Part shown: positions 17,757 through 26,452 of the stretch, piece after piece
Position numbering within the stretch: position 1 is the first letter of the stretch
How the letters are laid out: each line of letters begins with the position of its first letter
DNA from: Gracilibacillus salitolerans
Lineage (GTDB): Bacteria > Bacillota > Bacilli > Bacillales > Amphibacillaceae
Direction: 5' to 3'
Length of the DNA: 64,000 nt
Assembly (NCBI RefSeq): GCF_009650095.1
Contig: NZ_CP045915.1
Location: 4,464,001-4,528,000 of the forward strand
Made by a program: the position numbers and the translations under genes
Notes under the pieces: generated by a model
The model's database searches: none
Seen by the model: only the letters and a program-made list of their open reading frames with translations
What the model was told of the DNA's origin: nothing

Positions 17757-17942
17757 ATGTTCTTTGCTCTTGTTTCATTTGTCACCTTTGTTGCAGTGAT
17801 CGCATTTATAATCTTACTTATCTTCCGTACAATAAAAAGTGGGAAAAAATTAGAGCGGATCGAGGAAAAATTGGATCGACTATTAGAAGAAAAAAATAAC
17901 CCATCCTGGTGGTTACCCCCAAAAGTTAGAGTTTTATTATGA
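17757..17942 (+). CDS. Small membrane protein, DUF4083-like; C-terminus altered by insertion sequence
   Basis: Predicted single-pass membrane protein of about 61 residues: a hydrophobic helix (LVSFVTFVAVIAFIILLIF), a basic stretch (RTIKSGKK) and a coiled-coil tail (LERIEEKLDRLLEEK), the pattern of DUF4083 proteins. The start is uncertain: ATG 17757 is the conservative choice, but TTG 17718 in the same frame would add IGGLQIGD, which looks family-like. The last residues after about 17910 are read from the left end of the insertion sequence, so the natural C-terminus may be lost. Confidence 0.55.
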   Translation: MFFALVSFVTFVAVIAFIILLIFRTIKSGKKLERIEEKLDRLLEEKNNPSWWLPPKVRVLL

Positions 17943-18803
17943 AGCTGATTGGGTGGATTGAGTTCGGTATTCAACTGGACTCAATCCAGCTAATTTTTCT
18001 TTTGATCGTTCATGGTTGTACCAATAGATATATTCTTCAATCCGGCTTTTTAATTCTTCATAGCTTACTAATTCTTCCCCATAATACATTTCTTGCTTTA
18101 AAATACCGAAGAAATTCTCCATCGAAGCGTTGTCTGCGCAGGTTGCTTTACGTGACATGCTTTGGAATACTTTATTTTCTTTTAGTGTCCTCACCCATTG
18201 GTTATGCTGGTAATGCCAGCCTTGATCGGAATGGATGGTGGTACGATAGGCTGCATGATTCTTTATTATCTCTATCGTATCCTTTAAAGGTTCCATGACA
18301 AGATCTAACGTTGGGCGCTTTTTGGTTTCAAACGTAATAATTTCTCCGTTATAAAGGTCAAGAATCGGATTTAAATATAACTTCTCTTCGCCTAGACATT
18401 TGAATTCTGTAATGTCGGTTACTAATTTCTGAAGAGGGATAGGTGTGCTAAAACGGCGGGATAATCGGTTTTTCGCTACTTTTCCAACATTCCCCTTATA
18501 GGAATTGTATTTACGAGATTTCCGCATAAATTTCACACATTTTAACCCTAGTTTCCGCATAATGCGATACACTTTTTTATGATTAATAGAATGTCCTAAT
18601 TTCTTTAATTCTTTCGTAATCCGTTTATAACCATAACGTTCATGAAACTTTTTAAATAGATCCGTAATGACTTTTTTTAATTCTGTGTCCGAATCTTCTA
18701 TGCCAAAATTTTTCACATGATAGTGGTAGGTTGCTTCCGGAATGCCTACCACCAAGAGAATATCTTTTAATCGGAATCCTTCTTCTTTGAGTTCGAATGC
18801 CAC
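17937..18803 (-). CDS. IS3-family transposase OrfB (integrase core)
   Basis: DDE transposase domain of 288 residues. It contains the IS3 HTH_21 segment (KFHERYGYKRITKELKKLG) and the rve core with the catalytic triad: Asp in LVTDITEF, Asp in TIHSDQGWHYQ and Glu in NASMENFFGILKQE, ending in the conserved YNHERSKEKLAGLSPVEYR. Normally it is made as an OrfAB fusion through a -1 frameshift. In this copy the upstream piece (LRAFRENPNAFHEKHK) and the core are in different frames because one base appears missing near 18806, so full-length OrfAB could not form. The GTG at 18803 is a nominal start only. Confidence 0.85.
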   Translation of the reverse strand: MAFELKEEGFRLKDILLVVGIPEATYHYHVKNFGIEDSDTELKKVITDLFKKFHERYGYKRITKELKKLGHSINHKKVYRIMRKLGLKCVKFMRKSRKYNSYKGNVGKVAKNRLSRRFSTPIPLQKLVTDITEFKCLGEEKLYLNPILDLYNGEIITFETKKRPTLDLVMEPLKDTIEIIKNHAAYRTTIHSDQGWHYQHNQWVRTLKENKVFQSMSRKATCADNASMENFFGILKQEMYYGEELVSYEELKSRIEEYIYWYNHERSKEKLAGLSPVEYRTQSTQSAS

Positions 18804-18921
18804 CTTTGCTTGTGCTTTTCGTGGAAGGCATTCGGATTCTCTCGAAAAGCTCTCAACTTTTTTAGGTACGCATTTTCTAGTCGCAATAATTCATTCTCGC
18901 GTTCTAATTCTTCTTCGCGTG

Positions 18922-19329
18922 TTAACTTCTTCTCTTCTTTTTCTTTTGTTTATTGATTTTCTTAGACATAGAAGGTTTCCCCTTTGGTCTTGGTTTCAGG
19001 CCTTCTATTCCTTGGTCACGAAATGCTTTCAACCAACGTTGAATCATGGAATGGTTGTTCAAATTAAATTGAACAGCAGTTTCTAAATAAGAAGCACCTG
19101 TTTCTAGCATAAATTGTACCGCATCTAATTTAAATTGAACAGAATACTCCTTCTTAGTATTTCTTCGTTTTAATCCATCCACCCCCTGTACTTTATAGGA
19201 TCTCACCCAATTTTTTAATGGAGAAGTACTGGGCATATTATATTTTTTCGTCAATGATTTATATCTAAGATTCCCGTACAAATACTCGGTGACAAGCTTT
19301 ACTTTAAATTCTTCACTATATTTGACCAT
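18922..19329 (-). CDS. IS3-family transposase OrfA (DNA-binding)
   Basis: Protein of 135 residues with two helix-turn-helix units typical of IS150-type OrfA: KYSEEFKVKLVTEYLYG with the turn MPSTSPLKNW, and YSVQFKLDAVQFML with the turn NNHSMIQRW. It ends with a Lys/Arg-rich tail, KINKQKKKKRRS. The A-rich stretch encoding the tail includes AAAAAG, a plausible -1 slippery site leading into the leucine-zipper-like EEELERENELLRLEN region of the fusion. OrfA binds the terminal repeats. Confidence 0.85.
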   Translation of the reverse strand: MVKYSEEFKVKLVTEYLYGNLRYKSLTKKYNMPSTSPLKNWVRSYKVQGVDGLKRRNTKKEYSVQFKLDAVQFMLETGASYLETAVQFNLNNHSMIQRWLKAFRDQGIEGLKPRPKGKPSMSKKINKQKKKKRRS

Positions 19330-19395
19330 AAAAACACCCCCGAAAATTAGATTTTTTACTCTAACTTTCGGGGGTCGGTACCCCTCTTAAATGGG

Positions 19396-19890
19396 TTATT
19401 TTTGCAATCTATCGATAAATGTCCATGCTTCCTGAATATCTTCTGGTGTATAGTTCGATTTTTTCTTTACTTCTTGCACTTTTTGTTCGACCTCAGGCTT
19501 CGGCAATTGATCGAAATATAGCATGGTTGCAACAAGCTCCAAAAAGCGTGAACTCTGCTCTTTCATTTCCTGAACAACTGACTCTTCCAAAGGCAGTTCT
19601 GTATTGGAATGCTTGAGAAAATCTTCTCCCTGCTCTGTCACTTGATAACGATATTGGTAATAATTGCTCTTCTGCTCTTTAACTTCTGAGACAAATCCTA
19701 GATTAGTAATCTCCTCAATTCGCAAACTTAACTCTTCTGAATAAGGTCCGTAAAAATAGAACGTATACTTTTCTTCAAAAGGTAGTCCAAGTTTTTTCAT
19801 GATGTAAATGATTTTTTGCAACTTTTTGCGCCCGACAATTCCTTCCGATGCTGCGATTACTTTAACAAGCTTTGCATGATTATCTAGCAA
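19396..19890 (-). CDS. ywgA: YwgA family protein
   Basis: Conserved Bacillus protein of about 164 residues with no established function. The N-terminal half (DNHAKLVKVI, GRKKLQKIIYIMKKLG, then FYFYGPYSEELSLRIEEI) looks like the Panacea/SocA-related fold also seen in some toxin-antitoxin partners. Gene order ywgA next to ywfO is as in B. subtilis. The frame is open from a GTG at 19899, but the TTG at 19890 follows GGGGTG and gives the conserved MLDNHAKLVK start. The coding end lies 12 bases from the insertion sequence, which appears not to have damaged it. Confidence 0.85.
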   Translation of the reverse strand: MLDNHAKLVKVIAASEGIVGRKKLQKIIYIMKKLGLPFEEKYTFYFYGPYSEELSLRIEEITNLGFVSEVKEQKSNYYQYRYQVTEQGEDFLKHSNTELPLEESVVQEMKEQSSRFLELVATMLYFDQLPKPEVEQKVQEVKKKSNYTPEDIQEAWTFIDRLQK

Positions 19891-19909
19891 TGAAAACACC
19901 CCAGTTTCT

Positions 19910-21214
19910 TTAGCTTTCTTGTTTGTTTAATATTTTCTTTATTTTTTCTTTTTCCGGTCTATCCTCTGGCAACTTTTCTATTAAATCTTTTGGATAATAT
20001 AATTTATGATCGGTCCGTTTTTTACCTGATATCGCCTCTACAATGTCAGACTGACGAGATAATTCACGTAATTCCTTGTTCGGCATTAACAAATGAATCG
20101 GTAATCTTTCTTCTTCCTCTCCTGGCCGGTAGAAATCATACGGCAAATCGGAGGAGGAATCAACTACTAAGTAGTATTCCGGATCAAGGTCAATATCGCG
20201 GAACAACTGATAAAGTTCCATCCATTCGTTCATTTGCAAATTCGGATTAAATTCGACATATTTAAATAACCGGCGATTCATAAAGCGATACGCCAAATCA
20301 CTTAAAATCGGATCATCTTCTTCCGCCCACATTTGAAAATAATACAAGACTACTGCTTCATCCAGCTTAATGTAATCCTCAAGCGACACTTGCTCCTCAA
20401 AGAATGAAGCAAAAGGTACCGGTTCTACCTTAAACGTATAGCCTTCTTCATATAATTCTTTAACGCGGTGGAGAATTTTCGTCAAAATCACTTCGGCACT
20501 GCGGGTAACCGGGTGAAAATAGACTTGCCAATACATCTGGTAACGGCTCATAATATAATCCTCTACTGCATGCATGCCTGACTCCTTAATGACTACTTGA
20601 TCTTCTACAGGACGCATGACACGTAAAATTCGCTCCATATCAAAGTGGCCATAGCTTACACCGGTAAAATACGCATCACGCTGCAAATAATCCATGCGGT
20701 CCGCGTCAATCTGACTGGAAATCAAACTGACCACTAATTTGTCGTGATAGGTCTTATTAATAACATCGGCAACTTTTTGCGGAAATTCACTGCTGACTTT
20801 TGTTAACACTTGATTAACTTCTGTATTCCCTAAAATAATTGATCGGGTGAAATCTTCGTGGTCTAATTTAAACACTTTTTCGAACGAATGGGAAAATGGT
20901 CCATGTCCCAAATCATGAAGCAACGCGGCGCATAAACATAGCAATCGTTCCTCACGATTCCAGTTAGGCCTGTCCTCAAAATTGATGAGAATACGACGAA
21001 CGATTTCATAAACTCCCAGTGAATGGTTAAAACGACTGTGTTCTGCTCCGTGAAAGGTTAAAAAAGATGTGCCTAATTGCTTGATCCGTCTCAATCGCTG
21101 AAATTCTTTAGTACCAATCAAATCCCATACTACCAGGTCCCGGACATGTACGTAACGATGGACAGGATCTTTAAATACTTTCTCCTCATGTAACTGATCA
21201 TCTCTATAAGCCAT
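19910..21214 (-). CDS. ywfO: HD-domain phosphohydrolase (YwfO, dNTP triphosphohydrolase-like)
   Basis: Metal-dependent phosphohydrolase of 434 residues. The metal ligands follow the HD order: H in GAEHSRFNHSLG (near residue 58), HDLGHGPFSH (near 100) and a later Asp in SQIDADRMDYL (near 180). The DADRMDYLQRDAYFTG block is diagnostic for the SAMHD1/YwfO group, which in relatives cleaves deoxynucleoside triphosphates to nucleoside and triphosphate. ATG at 21214 follows GAGGAAGG. It lies about 20 bases before ywgA, probably in one transcript. Confidence 0.93.
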   Translation of the reverse strand: MAYRDDQLHEEKVFKDPVHRYVHVRDLVVWDLIGTKEFQRLRRIKQLGTSFLTFHGAEHSRFNHSLGVYEIVRRILINFEDRPNWNREERLLCLCAALLHDLGHGPFSHSFEKVFKLDHEDFTRSIILGNTEVNQVLTKVSSEFPQKVADVINKTYHDKLVVSLISSQIDADRMDYLQRDAYFTGVSYGHFDMERILRVMRPVEDQVVIKESGMHAVEDYIMSRYQMYWQVYFHPVTRSAEVILTKILHRVKELYEEGYTFKVEPVPFASFFEEQVSLEDYIKLDEAVVLYYFQMWAEEDDPILSDLAYRFMNRRLFKYVEFNPNLQMNEWMELYQLFRDIDLDPEYYLVVDSSSDLPYDFYRPGEEEERLPIHLLMPNKELRELSRQSDIVEAISGKKRTDHKLYYPKDLIEKLPEDRPEKEKIKKILNKQES

Positions 21215-21290
21215 GGCAAATACCTTCCTCTTTTTTCTTACTATTAGTATAATATAGTTTCAGGTGAACGAAAAGGTTTGGAGGATAATA

Positions 21291-22112
21291 ATGAAAGATT
21301 GGAAGCAATTTTTTAGTGATAAAAAAATAAGAGTTATTGATCATAGTGATCCCGATACGCTCGGGACAGCCATGGCATCATTTGCGGTCGATGATACGTT
21401 GTGTGAATCGGTAGGGCGAAGCAGGAACGAGGTTGCGTGTCGGTTCTGGGTCCATGACAACACGGTTGTTCTTGGCATTATCGATAGTCGATTACCAGCT
21501 GTGGACGATGCTGTCGTTTTTTTACAGGAAAAAGGGTTTGATGTTGTCGTTCGGAATTCGGGTGGTCTTGCCGTGGTGCTGGATCGTGAAGTCTTGAATT
21601 TTTCGTTTGTGGTGCCGGATTTGGCGGAGATGGGGATTCATTCTGGGTATGAGCTGATGACGGCTTTTGTGCAGGATATGTATGCGGATCTCACCGATGG
21701 AATTGAGGCGTTTGAGGTGGTTGGATCGTATTGTCCTGGTGAATATGATTTGAGTATTGGTGGGAAGAAGTTTGCGGGTATTTCACAACGCCGAGTCAAA
21801 AAGGGGATCGCAGTGCAGATTTATATTTGTGTGCGCGGCAGTGGAGCGGCTCGTGCTGAGTTAGTTCGTGATTTTTATCGTGAAGGGCGTTCGATAGATG
21901 ATGAGCGGTTTGCGTATCCGGAAGTGGAGCCAGACACGATGAGGTCATTGTCAGAGTTGGTTGGTGTGGAGTTAACTGTCGAGGAAAGTATCGATCGTGT
22001 GTTGCGGTTATTAGGCGATGTCGAATATACGGACTTAGCTGGTGATGAGTTAGCCATTTTTGAAAAAAGGATGACACAAATGATTGAACGGAATCAAAAA
22101 GCACTTAAGTGA
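21291..22112 (+). CDS. lipL: Octanoyl-[GcvH]:protein N-octanoyltransferase
   Basis: Lipoate-assembly amidotransferase of 273 residues that moves octanoate from GcvH to the E2 subunits of 2-oxoacid dehydrogenases. The conserved RNSGG lies at residues 88-92, the catalytic Cys in GSYCPGEYDLS is residue 148 and the lipoyl-lysine-binding block is KFAGISQRR. B. subtilis LipL (YwfL) has the same layout. ATG 21291 follows GGAGG at six bases, so the longer frame from 21264 is not used. Codon choice is more G-rich than in the neighbours. The stop overlaps the convergent menC stop by eight bases. Confidence 0.93.
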   Translation: MKDWKQFFSDKKIRVIDHSDPDTLGTAMASFAVDDTLCESVGRSRNEVACRFWVHDNTVVLGIIDSRLPAVDDAVVFLQEKGFDVVVRNSGGLAVVLDREVLNFSFVVPDLAEMGIHSGYELMTAFVQDMYADLTDGIEAFEVVGSYCPGEYDLSIGGKKFAGISQRRVKKGIAVQIYICVRGSGAARAELVRDFYREGRSIDDERFAYPEVEPDTMRSLSELVGVELTVEESIDRVLRLLGDVEYTDLAGDELAIFEKRMTQMIERNQKALK

Positions 22113-23193
22113 GCACTTTTTGATCCGTTGATGGCAGCTTGACTTGGTAGCCGATGCCTGGCTGTTGCGGTAATGTGACATAACCGTTGTTGACCTCTAC
22201 TTCCGGGGTGATAATGTCCTGGTGCCAATAGCGGTTTGAAGCTCCTGGGTCTGCTGGCAAGGTAAAGTTGGGTAGTGTTGCTAATGCCAGTGATTGGGCA
22301 CGCCCCACACCTGCTTCCAGCATCCCTCCACACCAGACCGGGATGTTGTGCTGCTGGCAATAGTCGTGTATCTGGATCGCATTGGTGAATCCGCCGACTT
22401 TTGCTAATTTAATGCTGATAATTTTACAACTTTGGAGCGCGATTGCTGTTTGGACATCTGCTAAGGTATGAATGCTTTCATCAAGGCATATCGGTGTTTT
22501 GAGCTGTTGCTGGAGCTTGGCGTGATCAGTGAAATCGTCCGATGCCAGCGGCTGTTCGATCATCATTAAATGGTACTGATCCATTCTTTTAAGATGTTCA
22601 ATGTCGTTGATTGTATAGGCAGAATTGGCATCAATCATCATTGGTGTTGTCGGAAAATGACTGCGTACCTTTTCTAAAGTGTGTAGGTCGTTTTCTGGTT
22701 TGATTTTTAATTTGATCCGTTTATAGCCTTGTTGAAGTGCTTGTTCGATTTTTTCAATCAGCTGCTGGTCGCTGGATTGCAGTCCGATTGCAGCTCCTAC
22801 TGGTATTTTGTTGGTGGTTCCTCCGATAGCTTGGTAGAGCGGTTGTTGTTTGCGCTTTGCAAAAAGATCCCATACCGCTCCTTCGATAGCTGTCTTTGCC
22901 ATATGATTTCTACGAATGTTGTTGATTTTGAGCTCTGCCGGATGGCTGATCTGCTGCGCTTTGATAAGCGGCCAGAGATGGTGTTCAATTATATACTCCA
23001 CCGTATGTGTCGTTTCCTCTGTGTACCATGGTGCATCAAATGCTACCGACTCCCCATAGCCTATGAATCCATCCTTATCATGTAGCTCGGTGATGATGAT
23101 GTCCTTTTTCTTGATGGTAGTGATGCTATTAGTAAATGGAAACTTAAGCGGCATCTTTAAACGATGCATAATTAATTTTTCGAATACGATCAA
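22105..23193 (-). CDS. menC: o-Succinylbenzoate synthase / N-acylamino acid racemase-like enolase-superfamily enzyme
   Basis: Enolase-superfamily enzyme of about 362 residues. The catalytic lysines and metal ligands are visible: KLKIKP (KxK), MIDANSAY (Asp), MIEQPL (Glu), CLDESI (Asp) and SIKLAKVGG (second Lys). MenC dehydrates SHCHC to o-succinylbenzoate in menaquinone synthesis; many Bacillaceae versions also racemise N-acylamino acids. No other men genes are adjacent. The open frame runs upstream through a tandem repeat, but the TTG at 23193, behind AAAGGAG at nine bases, is the best start. Confidence 0.85.
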   Translation of the reverse strand: MIVFEKLIMHRLKMPLKFPFTNSITTIKKKDIIITELHDKDGFIGYGESVAFDAPWYTEETTHTVEYIIEHHLWPLIKAQQISHPAELKINNIRRNHMAKTAIEGAVWDLFAKRKQQPLYQAIGGTTNKIPVGAAIGLQSSDQQLIEKIEQALQQGYKRIKLKIKPENDLHTLEKVRSHFPTTPMMIDANSAYTINDIEHLKRMDQYHLMMIEQPLASDDFTDHAKLQQQLKTPICLDESIHTLADVQTAIALQSCKIISIKLAKVGGFTNAIQIHDYCQQHNIPVWCGGMLEAGVGRAQSLALATLPNFTLPADPGASNRYWHQDIITPEVEVNNGYVTLPQQPGIGYQVKLPSTDQKVLT

Positions 23194-23204
23194 TTTGCGT
23201 GGCT

Positions 23205-23318
23205 CCTTTTTTATGGTCACTATTCTTACTTTTATGGCCACTTCTTCGATTTTTATGGCCACTTTTTTATGTTTTATGGCCACTATTCTTACTTTTATGG
23301 CCACTTCTATTTTTCGTT
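23205..23318. repeat. Tandem array, exact 21-bp units (5 copies)
   Basis: TGGCCAC (TGGTCAC in the first unit) recurs at 23214, 23235, 23256, 23277 and 23298, an exact 21-bp period, embedded in T-rich sequence such as TTTTATGGCCACTATTCTTA. It covers the region just upstream of the menC start and the last codons of the broken NERD-domain gene, whose end reads SGHKSKNSGHK because of it. Being divisible by three, the array leaves frames open. Confidence 0.9.
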
Positions 23319-24255
23319 ACGGCTAGTATATCAGGATGCGAATAGTAAACGCCTTTTTTTACTCCAAATTTTATGAATCCCGCTCTAAAAATTAATTTTC
23401 GAGTTGCTTCTGATGATGGAAGTTGAAACATGTCTTGTGCTAACTGTTTTGTCACTCTATTATTCGATAATAATGCGATTTGATATAACAATTTATGATG
23501 TGCATCTGTGCTTCTCATCCCACAGTAGGCACATTGCCATCGCATTCGCTCTCTTTTCATTGGCCGCTTGTTACAAGAAGGGCATGGTAATCCTTTGTGT
23601 AAATCATCCCACAAAATGGCGTGTTTTTCTAGTATCGAAATCCCACGCTCACAATGATTATTAACTAAAAATTGTTCGATTTGTTGATTAGCTTCTTCGG
23701 AAATGATAGGGGGGTGCTTTTCAGCTAAATTTTCTAGGATGGATGGAACTCTTTGAGATGTCAATATACGTTTATATTCTGTGTAATCATGTAAGCGGAG
23801 GATAGCGTTAGGATTGACAAAGACAGCGAAGCGATAAGTAGGTAATTGGATGATGTTGTGAGCGGTGAAAAAGGATCGTAAATTAGCATATTGGCGATCG
23901 ACTCGTCAAAACCCTCTTTGATGCAGTCTATTATACGTGTCAATTGATGGGATTTCGCATCAAAGTAGATCTCTCCTGTGTGACTTTTCACTTCGAAAAT
24001 AATACGGAATCCTAATCCGAGAACGAGCCAATCGAGTTGGAAAGAGCTGTGGTGTTCGAGTCGTAACCTTTTGATACATGTTAGAGATGGTACCTGTGCT
24101 TGATCGAGGAAGAATGTGAGGCTGTCTTCTCCTGCTTGCCCAGCGTCTTGCCGCCGGAAATGGTTGATAATGTTGGGGTACTCAAGATGTTGTTCTGGAA
24201 GGAGTTCTAGGAGTGCCCGATATTGTTGCGATAAAATGGGGGTTTGGGGTATCAT
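23267..24255 (-). pseudogene. NERD-domain protein with C-terminal zinc ribbon, frameshifted
   Basis: Two overlapping pieces of one gene. The first (from ATG 24255, behind AAAGGAG) holds a NERD nuclease-related domain: AGQAGEDSLTFFL, LDWLVLGLGFRIIFEVKSHTG. The second frame continues the domain (DRQYANLRSFFTAHNIIQ, then FAVFVNPNAILR), an alpha-helical linker, and a zinc ribbon (CPSCNKRPMKRERMRWQCAYCG). The frames change between about 23895 and 23915, consistent with a small deletion after GFDE. NERD proteins are presumed DNA-processing enzymes. The C-terminal codons run into the 21-bp repeat array. Two truncated proteins, or a sequencing error, are the alternatives. Confidence 0.75.
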
Positions 24256-24288
24256 ATCTATTCTCCTTTCTCCCCTTAATATAGCAAA

Positions 24289-24313
24289 AAGCACAGTAGA
24301 AATCTACTGTGCA
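24289..24313 (-). terminator. Intrinsic terminator of pta
   Basis: On the minus strand GCACAGTAGA and TCTACTGTGC form a tight hairpin followed by TTTTTGC. The first arm overlaps the last codons and stop of pta. Confidence 0.8.
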
Positions 24314-25284
24314 TCTAATGCTTGTGCTGCGGTGATTAGTGCTAATTTGTAGGCATCGTCACTGCTACAGCCACGTGATAGGTCATTTACCGGTTGATTA
24401 AGACCTTGCAGGATTGGGCCTACTGCGTCAAAACCACCTAAACGTTGGGCGATTTTGTAGCCAATGTTACCTGCTTCCAGGCCAGGGAATACAAATACAT
24501 TTGCGTCACCTTTTAGCACAGATCCTGGCGCTTTTTTCTCTGCCACGGAAGGAACGAATGCTGCATCAAATTGGAATTCACCGTCTAATGTAAGTTCTGG
24601 TGCTTTCTCTCTAGCAATGTTTACTGCCTCAGCAACTTTCTCTGTCTCTTCTGACTTTGCTGAGCCTTTTGTTGAGAAGCTAAGCATTGCTACACGAGGG
24701 TCTATATTAAAAAGCTTTGCGGTGTCAGCACTGCCAACTGCAATTTCTGCTAAATCTTGACTGTCTGGTGCGATATTAATCGCACAGTCGGCAAACACAT
24801 ATTTCTCATCATCACGAACCATAATAAAGACGCCGGAGGTTTTTTTGATGCCTTCTTTTGTCTTAATAATTTGTAATGCCGGACGTACAGTATCTGCTGT
24901 GGAGTGGGCAGCACCACTTACTAAACCATCTGCTTTGCCCATGTATACAAGCATCGTGCCAAAATAATTTTCATCCAATAACATGTTACGTGCATCTTCT
25001 TCTGTTGCTTTACCTTTACGACGTTCCACGAAAGACGTAACCATTTCGTCAAATTCAACGTAAGTGCTTGGATCTAAAATTTCCACTCCATCCAAATCTA
25101 CACTTAATTCCTTTGCTCTCTGTTCTATTTTTTCTTGTAATCCGACTAATACAGGTTCTACTAATCCGTCTTTTTTTAATTGGCTGGCCGCTGTTAATAT
25201 TCGTTCATCCAATCCTTCAGGAAACACGATTTTTCTAGTATTACCTTCTAATCTACCTTTAATATCCGCAAATAGATCGCTCAT
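24304..25284 (-). CDS. pta: Phosphate acetyltransferase
   Basis: Enzyme of 326 residues that interconverts acetyl-CoA and acetyl phosphate for overflow acetate metabolism. PTA_PTB-family blocks are clear: KIVFPEGLDERIL at the N-terminus, GKADGLVSGAAHSTADTVRPALQ near 135-157 and a C-terminal NVFVFPGLEAGNIGYKIAQR. The length is that of the short PTA without the N-terminal DRTGG domain. ATG 25284 follows GGAGGG. The gene is divergent from hemQ, as in B. subtilis. Confidence 0.96.
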   Translation of the reverse strand: MSDLFADIKGRLEGNTRKIVFPEGLDERILTAASQLKKDGLVEPVLVGLQEKIEQRAKELSVDLDGVEILDPSTYVEFDEMVTSFVERRKGKATEEDARNMLLDENYFGTMLVYMGKADGLVSGAAHSTADTVRPALQIIKTKEGIKKTSGVFIMVRDDEKYVFADCAINIAPDSQDLAEIAVGSADTAKLFNIDPRVAMLSFSTKGSAKSEETEKVAEAVNIAREKAPELTLDGEFQFDAAFVPSVAEKKAPGSVLKGDANVFVFPGLEAGNIGYKIAQRLGGFDAVGPILQGLNQPVNDLSRGCSSDDAYKLALITAAQALDAQ

Positions 25285-25501
25285 CTTTTAACCCTCCAAA
25301 TTATTATCTGTATTATATGATACGCCTTTTCGTGTAATAATGAAAGTATCAACCTATATGAATGCGTTTCATTATAAAAAAATTTTAAATTGTTCATTTT
25401 TTTGTAAAATATTAGGCTTTATACATAGCGTTTCAATAAGTATTTTTCCCCAAATATGTTATATTAAAACGAAAGAATGATTTCAGAAGGAGTGAATCAA
25501 G

Positions 25502-26248
25502 ATGCCGGAAGCAGTAGAAACAATGGATGGTTGGTATTGTTTACATGATTTACGAAAAATAGATTGGGCAAAATGGAAAAAGGCATCAGAAGAAGAGCGC
25601 AGACAAGCGGTTGATGAAATAAAGACGATGCTTCGCGAATGGGAAGAGGTCTCAGAAGCACGTGATGGCAGTCATGCCTTTTACTCGTTAATGGGACAAA
25701 AGGCAGATATTATTTTAATGATACTCCGCCCGACAATGAAAGAATTAGAAGAAATCGAATTACGTTTCAATAAATCTAAATTTGCCGAGTTCACAACTCC
25801 AAGTTATTCCTATGTATCGGTTGTGGAACTATCGAAATATATGTCAAAACCACAGGACAACCCAGAAGACAACCCGGGGGTCCGTGCACGATTGAAGCCG
25901 AAGCTGCCAGAATGGGACCATATTTGCTTCTACCCGATGGACAAGCGTCGTGAAGGTAATGATAACTGGTATATGCTTCCAATGGATGAACGTCGTCAAT
26001 TAATGTATGAGCATAGTTTGACTGGAAGAAAATATGCTGGTGAGATCAAACAAATTATTACTGGCTCCATGGGCTTTGATGATTGGGAATGGAGTGTTAC
26101 CTTATTTGCAAAAGACGTACTGCAACTCAAAAAGATCGTCTATGAAATGCGCTTTGACGTTGTAAGTGCACGATATGGAGAGTTCGGACCCTTCTATGTC
26201 GGCAACCTATTAAAAACAGATGATATTCCAGCTTATTTAGCTGTCTAA
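25502..26248 (+). CDS. hemQ: Coproheme decarboxylase HemQ
   Basis: Chlorite-dismutase-fold enzyme of 248 residues that performs the last step of the Gram-positive coproporphyrin-dependent heme pathway, converting coproheme III to heme b with peroxide. Tyr144 and Lys148 in CFYPMDKRR and the proximal heme ligand His171 in MYEHSLTGR correspond to the Tyr145, Lys149 and His172 known from the Geobacillus enzyme. The C-terminal [17 protein letters not shown] block is family-typical. ATG at 25502 follows AGAAGGAG. A hairpin terminator follows at once. Confidence 0.96.
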   Translation: MPEAVETMDGWYCLHDLRKIDWAKWKKASEEERRQAVDEIKTMLREWEEVSEARDGSHAFYSLMGQKADIILMILRPTMKELEEIELRFNKSKFAEFTTPSYSYVSVVELSKYMSKPQDNPEDNPGVRARLKPKLPEWDHICFYPMDKRREGNDNWYMLPMDERRQLMYEHSLTGRKYAGEIKQIITGSMGFDDWEWSVTLFAKDVLQLKKIVYEMRFDVVSARYGEFGPFYVGNLLKTDDIPAYLAV

Positions 26249-26250
26249 AA

Positions 26251-26279
26251 CTCACGGGATAAATCCCGTGTGTTTTTTT
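26251..26279 (+). terminator. Intrinsic terminator of hemQ
   Basis: CACGGGAT and ATCCCGTG form a compact hairpin followed by TGTTTTTTT, directly after the hemQ stop. Confidence 0.8.
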
Positions 26280-26452
26280 ATACTATTAATTTAGATGTTG
26301 ATTGTATAAGAAAATGAAGGCTTTAGACAGTACTTGTCGATAAGCAAGTATTTCTTTATGCATGTTTACTAAACAAATTGCATATAGATGGCTAGTAGGA
26401 ATGCGGAAAAAAAGCACGAGCAAATTTCCGATTACAGAAAGGAGTCTTATCG

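Larger units (their letters stand above)
17911..19384 (-). mobile_element. IS3-family (IS150-group-like) insertion sequence, frameshifted
   Basis: Element of about 1.47 kb with orfA and orfB in overlapping organisation and inverted ends. The left end CCCCCAAAAGTTAGAGT (from 17916) matches the right end read in reverse, CCCCCGAAAGTTAGAGT. A subterminal palindrome at 19336-19375 forms a hairpin from another CCCCCGAAAATTAG block. A 13-bp match, AAAAATAACCCAT, lies just outside both ends in inverted orientation, at about 17892-17904 and 19392-19404. No direct target duplication was found. The reading frame between orfA and orfB carries an extra break near 18806. Confidence 0.85.

Noticed and set aside
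23193..23304. A longer N-terminus for menC reading through the 21-bp repeat
   Set aside because: The extra residues are just the translated repeat. A TTG with a good ribosome site lies exactly where the enzyme domain begins.
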